From: Saccopteryx bilineata | Lineage: Eukaryota > Chordata > Mammalia > Chiroptera > Emballonuridae | Length of the DNA stretch: 64,000 bases | Assembly: GCF_036850765.1 (NCBI RefSeq) | Contig: NC_089491.1 | Location: 131,866,266 to 131,930,265, forward strand | Direction: 5' to 3' | In this document: piece by piece, positions 54,145 to 64,000 of the stretch | Numbering within the stretch: the stretch's first letter is position 1 | Layout: every line of letters begins with the position of its first letter | The notes under the pieces: model-generated | The model's database searches: none | Told to the model about the DNA's origin: nothing | Seen by the model: only the letters and a program-made list of their open reading frames with translations | Translations under genes and position numbers: made by a program

Positions 54145-56065
54145 ACTGCATTGGTATCAGAGCAGAAAGATAAAATCCTTTCTGCTTGCTCCCCTTCACG
54201 GCTCTTGCCAGAAAATGACAGACTAAAAGCAGTACAGTAAGTCCCTGAGTTACAAACATCCGACTTACGTACAGCCCATACAGAGTATGTTGTAGAGAAA
54301 AACTCTTTTTGTCTTTAGAACCGCACAATCATAAAAGAGGAGATATTTTCAGGTCATTTTTCCAGTCCTCTCACTCTTTACATGAGGAAAGAGTGTGAGA
54401 ACCAGAATTAAAATCAGGTCCTGAGACCTCCAGCAAATTTTCCAATTTGTTACATTGGAGAAGTAAACGTTCAAGTTACCCTTAGTTTGTTTTTAAATTA
54501 GGTGAGCTCAGTATGTTTGGTTTCTCTAGGGAAATAAAGAACGGGGCAAAGAACTTCTCTCTCTCTCCTGTGGCTGTATGTCTGGTGTGGGACAGTCTGC
54601 CTAGCCTTGAGGAGTTACACCCACTCCAGAAGCTGGACCCTTTCACTGATGGCCGTGTCCACATCTGATTCAAGAGAGGGAAAATTCAACCAAGTGGCTG
54701 ATTGTTCTGGGTACCCTTTTCCCAGACTCACCCAACAACGTCTAAACGTACCATCTTCACTTCCAAGGCAAGAAATGTCTATGATTCCTGCCCTTCAGGG
54801 ACTAGTAGTGGGAGAATAGATGTGGCAGTGAAAGTCTCTATTGCAGTGTTTGACAACAACCACCTTTGTCCAATATATTATAGTTTCCTCATCCGACATT
54901 AAAATTTATTTCATTTGAATTCTCATGCCGACATTTTGCCTTTAGCATTAGATATTTTAAAAAGGCATTATTTTAAAATTAAGGTTTCTGTTCAAAATCA
55001 TTTTTTATCTTTTTCTGTATTAACCTTTTTTTTACAGTCAATTGTGACTTTTTTTTAATCCTTATCCCACTAAGACAAATTCACTCTAGGAAGATAAATA
55101 TCACATTTTAATGAAAACCAGCTTACAATGTGGATGGGGAGGTAGCGATCCTAAAAGGGGAAGAAACAGGAGTACGCTGTGACATTTCTCATTCCTCTTA
55201 CCCATGCATAAGATTTACCTTTATTTTTTTATATTGGAGAAATTACCCTGTAAACCCCATCATAAAGATGAACTAAACACCTTGGGAGTTGATCGACCCT
55301 CACAAACTGAATCCAAAAGACACTCCCTGACACAAGAAAAATGTGTAGTTAAATAGAAGATGAAATACAGCAAATGAGAGCTGGAATGTGCAGTGTTTTG
55401 TCCTCCCAGTAAGGACGGGGCCCTGTGACCATGGCACGTAACAGACATGAGCAATTCCTTCCGTCTGAGGCTGGGAACAGATTACCGAGCCCAAGGCTGA
55501 AACCACATCCACATGGAGGAGCAGGCTCCTGGGAACTTTGTCTCTGTGCCATGGATCATATAACTACATAATTAAACCATGGCTTTTTGCAAACAAATTC
55601 ATATAGTAGGCATTTATCTATTTGAGGGGGCTGAACCTTTTTCCTAGTTCAGAGAATTTCTTATCCCATGAGACATGGTAAGGAGCAGCATGTGTATTCC
55701 TCTACAGAAGCAGAAGATTGCAGACACCAACTTTGCAACCCTTCAGAGAATAGAGTACGGGTGGGTTACCTGGCTTGGCCAACCAGGTGCTCCCACTCGG
55801 GTCTCAGAAATTGGAGCAATTACTGCAAATAGGAAGTTATTTCAGCTCCAGAGACTATAACACCCGGTGTCTAACAGCAGCAGAAGCTGAAGACATGCAG
55901 TGGTGTTCTGGTGGCAGTGGTGTTACTGCTCCCCCCTCCACACAGTCCCCGAGCAGGCAACAGCAAGAATCCTCCCAGACTCATCCTGTGCTGATATTGG
56001 GCTGAAAGTCTGCAGTTATCACATCTCTGATTTCTACCTGATATCCCAGCCTGATTCTCTGGAAG
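54145..56065. other. Unique-looking sequence
   Basis: Possible scraps only: a Tigger-like 'tacagtaagtccctgagttacaaacatccgacttacg' at 54234-54270 and a reverse MIR scrap at 54370-54440. No exon recognised. Confidence 0.35.
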
Positions 56066-56067
56066 TT

Positions 56068-56150
56068 TTGCTACTCAAAGTGTGGTCTGGGAACTTGCTA
56101 GGAATGTAGAATCTGGGCCTTCCAGACCCAGGGCAATGTATCAAAGTGTA
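56068..56150 (+). mobile_element. hAT-Charlie-type fossil (short)
   Basis: 'ttgctactcaaagtgtggtctgggaacttgctaggaatgtagaatctgggccttccagaccc' is typical of mammal-wide hAT fossils. Confidence 0.72.
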
Positions 56151-56574
56151 GTGCCTTAATGAATATTTCTTGAATGTACAGATACAGAAAAACATATTGA
56201 AATTTAATCTTGCTGAAGCTCTCTGAAATGTATTTCTTCAAAACATATGTGTGTGAATAGCCCTTAACCACTGGTTGTACTCTTGAAAAAACAGTAAGTA
56301 TTCTACATAATAAATTGCTTATTAAATCATATTTCATTGATACTTAAGGGACTCATAGTGAGTGCTTCTGTAAATTCATTATGCCTTTTCAAGGTGGACA
56401 ATCACCCTTTCATTTATCTGTGTTGTTGATTTGTATCCTTTAAAGCAGGTCATACCCACAATAAAGATTACTATAATCACATGAGTTGTCACTGAAATGA
56501 CCATTGAAATTCTCTCATGGCCCTTGTTATTTTGGTCCTTGTCTTTTTATTGATTACTGTGGAAAAAAAAACAG

Positions 56575-56893
56575 CTGTGTTAGGCTTGCTGGTTTACCAG
56601 CTGCAGGCACTTTGCCTAACTAGTGCGAGAGCACTTGCTTATAGTCTATGTAGGGCTACAGCTACGGGTGCTTTCCCTTGGGGGCGATTCTCCCAGATCG
56701 CACTCCCACCACTGTGAGGTGCGGTTTTCCTGATCCCTTACCCTTCACAGCGAAAAGCAGGTTTTCCTTGTTTATTCATTCACCTGTCTTTGCGAGCCTC
56801 CAATAAATGGACAATGGCCCAATGCTTTCTGGCTCTGCAGTTCCCCTACTGTCTGCCCGAATCCAATGTGAACCTGCTTGGCCTCTACCACCA
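56575..56893 (+). mobile_element. Candidate solo LTR (tentative)
   Basis: Begins TGTGTTAGGC and ends near ACCACCA, with a polyadenylation signal, aataaa (56803-56808), about 90 bases before the end. It is GC-richer than its flanks. The flanks share only cagc, so the target duplication is unproven. No internal retroviral region is attached. Confidence 0.45.
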
Positions 56894-57289
56894 GCATTAT
56901 AGTTCCCTAAAATGCTAGCTCCACATGATCTTGGTATGTATCAGCACATAGCTAAGCAACCAAATAGGTACATCAAACACTTATTTTACAAAGTCAGCCA
57001 AATGCTATAGTGCCAAAGCACTGCACTGGATTTGTTTATCTGCAACTACTGGATAGTAAGGACAAGCTGCCCTTCCAGTTGGCATCATGGCAGCCTCAAG
57101 AGCCCTCATCAGCCATCTCAAACCAATGTTGATAGAGTGCCTACGAGACACAAAGCCTCTCCCATTCTCACCCAGAAGAGACTAGCTCCTGAAAAGGTAA
57201 GTTATTTTCAGAAAGCTTTGTTGAAGAAAACTGCAGAAGAGATGGTCATAGCAAAATTTGTGAGAGATTACAATTTTGCAATTAATCAT

Positions 57290-57450
57290 TCTCAGGAAAG
57301 TTTCTTAACCCTCTAAACCTTTAGTGTCTACCCGGTCTGGGCTAGTAAGAATGCTTACCTAATAGGGTATTGTGGGAATAAAGTATGAGAATGGACAGAA
57401 AACAGAGTCAGGCACATAATTATTGCTCTTTAATTATTAGCTATTATGAT
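57290..57450 (+). mobile_element. MIR SINE, ancient
   Basis: 'cttaaccctctaaacctttagtgtctac', 'gcttacctaatagggtattgtgggaataaagtatgag' and 'cagagtcaggcacataattattg' fit the MIR core and end. Confidence 0.68.
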
Positions 57451-57712
57451 TTTTATATTTTTACTACAAAATATCAGCTTATCCACAATTTCTGAACTGA
57501 TTAGCTTTAGAGCTAGTCAATGCAACACATATGTCAGCAATAAGAGGATGGTTTTCTGTGGCATGGAATTTGATCTCTACCATCCCACCCCAAAACCTGT
57601 GGACATAATAGATTTTAAAGATATTGTGGTATAGAGAAACGAAGCACAGCTTTGATGTCAGATCAGGGCTAAAACTGCAGATTCATAGATGTTATTCATT
57701 TTTTCCCTTCCT

Positions 57713-58268
57713 AAAGATACCCACACTTTTAATTAGGTACCAGCTTCTCTCCCCACAACTCACATGCTGGAAGGGAAGCTGACCCATAGTGATTGGTTCA
57801 ATAATTCAGGCCTCAGCCAATCAGGCCTTTTAATACCCTGACACAGAGATTGATTTAACAATGGACCAATGAGATGTGAGGAGAGATGTAGCAGCCCTGA
57901 GAATGCACCTCAAATACCTCCTACCCCAACAACTTATGACTGAAGACCCCAGATGCTGCACTTTGAAATTAATCCTCAAATTTGTGGATCCTAAGGGTAA
58001 TAAGACAGACTGGTTCCTGGGAGACTGAACTCCTTTGTCAGCTGATTTTGGCTAAAGGAATCCCTAAGCCGGCTTGCCTCAGACTGCACAGCAGTGTAAG
58101 ACACTTTTCCCTCTTGCTTTCAGTCCACCTGAGACGGCCATGTGGGTCTGACTGAGCTTCCGGTTTGCCCAGCTCCCTATTTCCTCTCACACTTGCTTTT
58201 CCCCTAAGAAAGCTCAGCACATAGAATCCTAACTAGATGTTGGTTCTTGGAGGACCCTGACTAACACA
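57713..58268 (+). mobile_element. Candidate LTR with CCAAT boxes; inverted partner at 59830
   Basis: Bases 57713-57903 are matched by the reverse complement of 59830-60019. The segment has CCAAT-type boxes (ccaatca, ggaccaatga) and ends 'ggaccctgactaacaca', as several mammalian LTRs do. Family not identified. Confidence 0.5.
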
Positions 58269-58734
58269 GGTTACTGGAGGCTTCTAAGAAGTAAATCTCT
58301 TTGTTCTTTTTAAGGCACTGGAAATAATGCTCTTCCTCCTCCTACCCCTCTTCCCTGGATTTTATGAATGTCATGTAAAGCCTAGAATTACGTGGTGCAG
58401 TCATATTTCCAACAAGAATTTTCTTCATCAGGTTAAATATCCCTGAATTCTTCAGCATCTCTTTATGGTAAATGTTTTTAGACCCTTACTATCCTGTTTG
58501 TACCTAGAAATAAAAACAATTAGGTAGAGAAAAGAGAAGATTCAGCAAGAATATATTCTCCCTTGCTTCTCATATTGCAGCATTATATCATTTGAGCATT
58601 TAGAGGAACTGTATATATATTTTAGGCATCTGATAGCCACCTTTACCTATTTGAAGGACAAACACAGAGAACACAACTGACAAATGTTTTTTCATTCACT
58701 GTCCAGGTAGGGGAGCAGCAGAGAAGCCAGGCTC

Positions 58735-58920
58735 CAAGACCAGACTGAGTTTGAATCCCGACTTGGCCTCTTGCAAGCTTTGTGTCTTTGGGAAATTCCT
58801 GTAACTGCCCCGTACCTCAGTAGCCTACTCTGTAAAGGTAATTACAGCATCTACTTCATAGTGTTCTATGAGTTGTAAAGTATTTATAGCAGTCCTATCA
58901 CACAAAAGTGCTAAGTAATT
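58735..58920 (+). mobile_element. MIR SINE, ancient
   Basis: 'agaccagactgagtttgaatcccgacttggcctcttgcaagctttgtgtctttgggaaattcc', 'gtacctcagtagcctactctgtaaagg' and 'agtgctaagtaatta' follow the MIR consensus. Confidence 0.87.
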
Positions 58921-58944
58921 ACTAAATAATTAGATCATTTAAAG

Positions 58945-59298
58945 CAGTGGTTCCCAACCCCCAGGCCGTGGACCAGTACCAGTCTGTGGGCCATTTGGTA
59001 CCAGTCCGCAGAGAAAGAATAAATGACTTACATTATTTTCATTTTATTTATATTTAAGTCTGAATGATGTTTTATTTTTAAAAACTGACCAGATAGATTC
59101 CCTCTGTTACATTTGTCTAAGACTCACTCTGACGTTTGTCTCGTAAGTTCGACAATTATATTTAAAAATACCACAGTTTTTACGCCGGTCGCTAATTTTA
59201 TTTTGTGCATTTATCTGCCCCACCCTAAAGGCCGGTCTGTGAAAATATTTTCTGACATTAAACCGGTCCGTGGCCCAAAAAGAGGTTGGGGATTATTG
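58945..59298 (+). mobile_element. Nonautonomous hAT element with 8-bp target duplication
   Basis: A perfect 8-base target duplication, atttaaag, flanks it at 58937-58944 and 59299-59306; 8 bp is diagnostic for hAT transposases. The ends are inverted: cagtggttcccaacc on the left and, reversed, caataatccccaacc on the right (11 of 15 match). Subterminal blocks also pair (ccgtggaccagt versus ccacggaccggt). At 354 bases it has no coding capacity and needed a transposase from elsewhere. The middle is A/T-rich. Related elements are known from bats and some other vertebrates; this assignment is from memory. Confidence 0.9.
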
Positions 59299-59554
59299 AT
59301 TTAAAGCACCTATTATGTGCCAGCCCCTGGCCATGCTCAGAGAGTAGAACTAGGAAAAATGAATATCAGAGAATTACCTTTTAAATAGCAATTTCTAAGA
59401 ATATAATAGCTGCACAGAAAATAAGACTATTGATTTTGGTCAAGGATATATCAAGGATGTTGTCAAGAGGTTTTCTAAATACCCTTTCAACTTTTAGATT
59501 CTATGATTTTCCTTTTAAATTCCAAAACTAAGATGTCATATTGTGCTAGATCTG

Positions 59555-59735
59555 AAGTCAGGAAATTTTCTCTGTAAAGGGCCAGACACTAAATACTTTA
59601 GGCTTTGCAGGCCTTGATGGCTATGTTGCAACTACTTAATTCTATCTACTATTGTAGCGTAAAAACAACCATAGAGAATGTATAAATGAATAGACATTTT
59701 TTATTCAAGTAAATCTTTATTTATAGACACCTGAG
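59555..59735 (+). mobile_element. MER5A hAT-Charlie fossil
   Basis: 'tctctgtaaagggccagacactaaatactttaggctttgcaggcc', 'gttgcaactacttaattctatctactattgtagcgtaaaaacaaccatagagaatgtataaatgaatagac' and 'taaatctttatttatagacacc' follow MER5A closely. Terminal inverted repeats are lost. Confidence 0.9.
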
Positions 59736-59773
59736 CTAATATAAAATAATACTGAATATCAACTGTAATTGAA

Positions 59774-59796
59774 ATATATATATATATATTTATATT

Positions 59797-59829
<33 letters not shown>
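59774..59829 (+). repeat. (AT)n-(TG)n microsatellite
   Basis: An AT run (59774-59790) and a TG run (59801-59829), directly next to the repeat copy at 59830. Confidence 0.93.
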
Positions 59830-59831
<2 letters not shown>

Positions 59832-60019
59832 TCTCAGGGCTGCTATATCTCTCCTCACTTCTTATTGGTCCATTATTAAATCAATCTCTATGTCAGGGAA
59901 TTAAAAGACCTAATTAGCTGAAGCCTGAATTCTTGGACCAATCACTGTGGGTCAGCTTCCCCTTCACCATGTGGGTTATGGGGGGAGGGGCTGTACTTCA
60001 TTAAAAGCACAGGTATCCT
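59830..60019 (-). repeat. Inverted partial copy of the 57713 element
   Basis: It reads 'attctcagggctgctatatctctcctcacttc', 'attggtccattattaaatcaatctctatgtcaggg', 'gaccaatcactgtgggtcagcttcccctt', which is the reverse complement of 57713-57903 with scattered differences. Weak similarity may extend past 60019. Confidence 0.9.
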
Positions 60020-60024
60020 TAAGA

Positions 60025-60840
60025 ATGGGAGGAGATGTACGTATACATACATCATTGTTAGCTTGTGTATTGATTTGGCCTATGAGCCATGGTTCGATGA
60101 CCACTGGCACTTTGCTAGATGAAGCAAAGGATAAGCGAGGGTTCTAATCAGGGATGAGATGTCGGCTGTGCTTATGAGATTCAATGACAGGAAAACAACT
60201 CCGAGGAAGTAGTGAGATAGTAACATTGCTACTGAAACACCAACTGTGAGCACACACACAAATAAAAGTCCTAGGGCACAAGAAACAGAGAAAATTTTCA
60301 ATAAGCTGGGTTTTGGCCGTAATTGTAATACTCTGTGTTGAGTTTATTTTGTCTGAATTAGCTCTATCCCTTACCCTTTCCTTCTTTTTATACATTTTGG
60401 ATAATAATTCTTTAATCTTAAGAGAATCTTGGACTCTGGCCTGCATTCCTTGACACCATTTAAGGGATAACCATTTGGAATATCTGTTTAATTCTCAGCT
60501 CATCTTTTTTCCACTCAGAAACAACTACGCAAAGGGCAGATCTCACTATGAATTCAACTGAGCTCTTCTTACTTGGTTTTAAAAAAAGATATTTAAGGAG
60601 CAGCTGACATACTACTCTTTATTACAAATTCTTAACATCTACCCAGAGTAGCCTGGTCCTGAAAATTTTTAACCCTGGGTCAGCCACTGACATGGAGCAG
60701 GAATCCTTCAGGATCCCAGGAATTGGCCTGCAACAAAATACTGTACTCTCTCACATGTCTAACAAGAATCAATTTATTTGTATTATCACTGGCTTATAGA
60801 AAATTTTAGCAAAAACAAAGAAACAAACAAAAATCCAACA
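60025..60840. other. Unique-looking sequence
   Basis: A 100-codon minus-strand frame (60144-60446) has no recognised domain. Nothing else seen. Confidence 0.4.
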
Positions 60841-60843
60841 ACT

Positions 60844-61210
60844 GCCTGACCAGGCAGTGGTGCAATGAATAGGGTGTTGGCATGTGACACTGAGGACCCA
60901 CATTTGAAACCCCGAGGTTGCCAGCTTAGCACAGGCTCACCAGCTTGAGCATGGGATCACAGACATGACCTCATGGTCCTTGGTTTGAGCCCAAGGTCCC
61001 TGGCTTGAAGCCTAAGGTCACTAGCTTGAGCCCAAGGTCGCTGGCTTGAGCAAGGGGCTACTGACTTGCCTGGAGCCCCCCTGTCAAGGCACATATGAGA
61101 AAGCAATCAGTGTACAATTAAGATGCTGCAAATTTTTAATGTTTCTCATCCCTCTCCCTTCCTGTCTGTCTGTCCCTGTGTGCCCCCCCTCAAGAAACAA
61201 ACAAACAAAA
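60844..61210 (+). mobile_element. Long tRNA-derived SINE
   Basis: Head 'gcctgaccaggcagtggtgcaatgaatagggtg', then repeated 'gcttgagcccaaggtc' units and 'caaggcacatatgagaaagcaatcagtg'. The tail contains (CAAA)n. The flanks share ccaacaact (60835-60843 and about 61216-61224). It has the same body as 19010, 19910 and 44588. Confidence 0.93.
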
Positions 61211-61224
61211 AAACCCCAACAACT

Positions 61225-62875
61225 AAATTCTGCCCTTTACCTAGTTTAGCTTCAAGTGACAAAAAACTCAAAATAATGTGGTTTAAACAGGACAAAAATA
61301 TATTCTCTTTCTGCCTAGGTGAAATCAGGAGGTGTAAGAGGTGCAGGCCTCTCCCAACAGGTTCACCAAGTGCTCGAGAGTCCATACTCCTTTGGTTTCT
61401 CTCTCAGCTGTTATCACCAGAGTAACAATCATATTCTTAGGTCCATCTTTCTGTCCACAAACAGAAGAAGGAACAAAGGAGCAGAGAACACAAGGGTGCA
61501 CAATGGGTATCTCTCAGGCAAGGTAATCAGAGCTACCACATGTTTTCTGCTGGCATCTCATTGGTTAGAATTTAGTTAGAGGATCATGTTGTGCCACCGG
61601 GAGGCTGGAAAACCTAGGCTTCCTGAAGACAAAGAAAATGCCTTCTGGGAGATGACAGCCTGTATCTACCTACCATTCTTGGACTGCAAGAGTTCTACCA
61701 GGCTGGGCTCAGGCTCTGGGGCTGCTCCAACTTCTCTTCTTCTGGAAATACTTCAGTTAGACTAGAGAGAAACCCTGCACATGCGAGACACAATCAGCCA
61801 TCCGGAGAGGCAGCCACGGCCACCAGAACTAGAGTTTACAAAGGTCAAAGCCCCAGGGACTCGCATCTGTTTTGACTCTTGTTTAACACCTTCCTCCTGT
61901 GAACCCCAGGAAGAGTCTGACCCATGTGACCTTTTATTTCCCAAACCTCACATTTACAAACCATGATGCAATTTATTGGCATATGTTCTTGTTTTGAGAC
62001 AAAATATTTGAAATTTCTTGTAGGTAAGCTACATAAATCCTATGAATAAATATACAGTACATTCTTTTTCTACACTTCCCCAGTCTCTGAAATGTTTTGA
62101 AAATTCTCCGGGGTATCTTGTTTAATCTAAATGTAAATGCATTCATTTTTTTCTTTACTATATATTTTGGAAGTGTTTTGCACTTAGGGGGTAATCAACT
62201 TTGGGTTAAAAAAAAAACTATCAGTTCTTATCTTTACTCTGAATGTAAGGCATACTGAGCAAGCAAATAAACCCAAGACCTATTGATACCATTAATTCCT
62301 ACTGCTCTGGCAGGCCAGGTGAAGAGGCAGGAAGATTTCATTTACTCAGATAAATGAAACTGCCTGTGAGACAAATTGTGATTTGAATTATCTGATGGAT
62401 GATTTACAGTGAGTAAACAAAGAGGTTAATTGTCCACCTTTCATTCCTAGTTTTTAATTTAAGCAATTTCTAGTCCCAGAGAGTGCAACCTACAAATGAT
62501 GTAGACTGCAGATCTAGTGCATACTTCTACAGGAGGTGAGCACTGAGCTTTCTCTTTGCTACGTTTCCTTCCAAAATGTCTGAAAAATGGGTAGTTCTAG
62601 GTTGAGAGAATTGTATAGACAATTACCTTTTCCTGTCCTAAATAATCAGAAACTAGAATAAGAACTGCTAACAGTGACTGATTCAGGTGCCTCGCCTTAA
62701 TTACATCTAGTGATGTTCCTTTATGTCATATGTTCTGGAGTCTAATAATAAATAGTTACTAGTTAACAAGTTTTTGTTGATTAAAAACTAAACCTACATT
62801 ATAACATAAACTATATATATTTTTTCTACCTTTAGTTTAAGTCAAAATATCTAAAATATACAGACATAATTACAA
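61225..62875. other. Unique or old unclassified sequence
   Basis: 61225-61610 may belong to the same old repeat type as 46630. The rest is A/T-rich with nothing recognised. Confidence 0.35.
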
Positions 62876-63076
62876 AGTAGTTTTGAGACTTAATTTCCAA
62901 TCTTTATTCCTCAGGAAGCTTGTAATTTTCTTTATCATCTTTACTATCTATCTCTCTATCATCTATCTGAAAAAAAAAAAGAAGGAAAAAAGCCCATTTC
63001 ATTTTATGTGGACAACAAGCTATTCCACATACACGGGAAAGCTATTCAAGAATCTTTTTGCTTAACTGAACACCCC

Positions 63077-63123
<47 letters not shown>
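63077..63123 (+). repeat. (CA)n microsatellite
   Basis: About 23 CA units without interruption. Confidence 0.95.
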
Positions 63124-63124
<1 letters not shown>

Positions 63125-63125
<1 letters not shown>

Positions 63126-64000
63126 CCAGTCCTTCAGAGGCAAGGTTCTCAAAGCTCCCAGGCTGAGCTGCACCTGTCCCCAAAAGCTCTAACTTCTTGA
63201 GCTTTTCTTCTAAGGATCAAGTCTCTCTCCTACCCCCATGCTGGCATTCCTCTGAGCTAAGTCTTGTGTATCTCTTTGATAACTTGGCCTTGCAATGAAA
63301 GGTGTAGAGAAACTGATGAACAATAACAGCATGAGGAGACCTGAATTAATTCACTTTCTCCCACCGGGCACTAGACATACGCCTGTTGTGCCACAACTAA
63401 ACTCTAACTAACCATAAAGTATCAGAAGAGGGTATAGCACTCACATTCCCACAATGATACAGGAGAAAGTATTTGTCTGGGTTTTAGCAACCCATGTTCC
63501 ATTCTCCCTCCGCCTGCTACGAACACACTGATAACTGGAGGCGGGCCTCTGGCGACCATGTGCCTGGCACGCATCCTTTACAAACTACCTTCAAACCCAT
63601 CAGTACATTCAGTGTACTGTCTTAGCCGTGGTTTGTCTGCCATCCACACTATCCTCACGTGCCACCATTGTCCCCATTCTCCTTCACCTTGCCATCACTT
63701 GGAGCAGAAGAGAATAGTATCTTTATCCACTCTTGGTTCTCTCTGCATGTTTCTCTAACTCTGGGCTGTGTTCATGACACTGCCGGCCCCACGCTGCTCC
63801 CCGCCACCACCCTGTGCTGTGCAGCTGTGAGTGCACAGACTGCATCCTTAAGCAAACACCCTGGTGTTAATGGATGTTTATCTAAGAATGCAGATAAGTT
63901 ACAGTTTAGCCGAAGCTGAAGATAGTTGGGATAGTAAATTTGGGGGGGGGAGGTTAATTCACTTTAATAGAAGCGACTACAATTTATACAGCACCTACTA
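63125..64000. other. Unique-looking sequence
   Basis: No exon or repeat recognised. A G9 run lies near 63942-63950. Frames up to 86 codons have no recognised domain. Confidence 0.4.

Overview
This window is mammalian nuclear DNA and almost certainly comes from a bat. The best marker is a roughly 400-base tRNA-derived SINE (copies near 1736, 5775, 40911 and 45004), which I recall as the Rhin-1 type of horseshoe and leaf-nosed bats. It occurs with a second set of shorter tRNA-derived SINEs and with LINE-1 (L1) copies. The assignment to the Rhinolophus group rests on memory of the repeat, not on a search. I found no convincing protein-coding exon of a host gene. The only large reading frames belong to L1.

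Layout. 1-906: no feature recognised. 907-1335: L1 3' end. 1489-7870: decayed, near full-length plus-strand L1 carrying two later SINE insertions. 7875-21770: mostly unique sequence with old L2, MIR, SINE and Tigger-like fossils. It includes a GC-richer stretch (about 10.7-12.9 kb) with a candidate muscle-type promoter and first exon near 11.0 kb. 21785-24962: young, 5'-truncated minus-strand L1 whose ORF2 frame is open for about 956 codons. 25-31.7 kb: mostly unique. 31819-38318: decayed but structurally full-length minus-strand L1, with its own 5'UTR, inserted into an older MIR. 38.5-48.7 kb: SINEs, microsatellites, an ERVL-MaLR LTR, L2, a Tigger fossil and an old L1 3' end. 49311-50082: L1 3' fragment. 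50-64 kb: mostly unique, with MIRs, a nonautonomous hAT element that keeps its 8-bp target duplication, an MER5A and candidate LTRs.

Nested insertions give a relative order of events. The MIR predates the minus-strand L1 at 31.8-38.3 kb. The plus-strand L1 predates the SINEs inside it. The L1 at 48.3 kb predates the SINE at 48.5 kb. The L1 at 21.8-25.0 kb and the SINE at 45.0 kb look youngest, since both have perfect target-site duplications and little decay.

Two pairs of related segments lie in opposite orientation (42.66/50.08 kb and 57.71/59.83 kb), and I cannot assign either to a family with confidence. The window reads as a gene-poor intergenic region or a very large intron. I see no prokaryote-style operon, CRISPR array or new enzymatic system. 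The most interesting signals are how the repeats were built and the candidate promoter.
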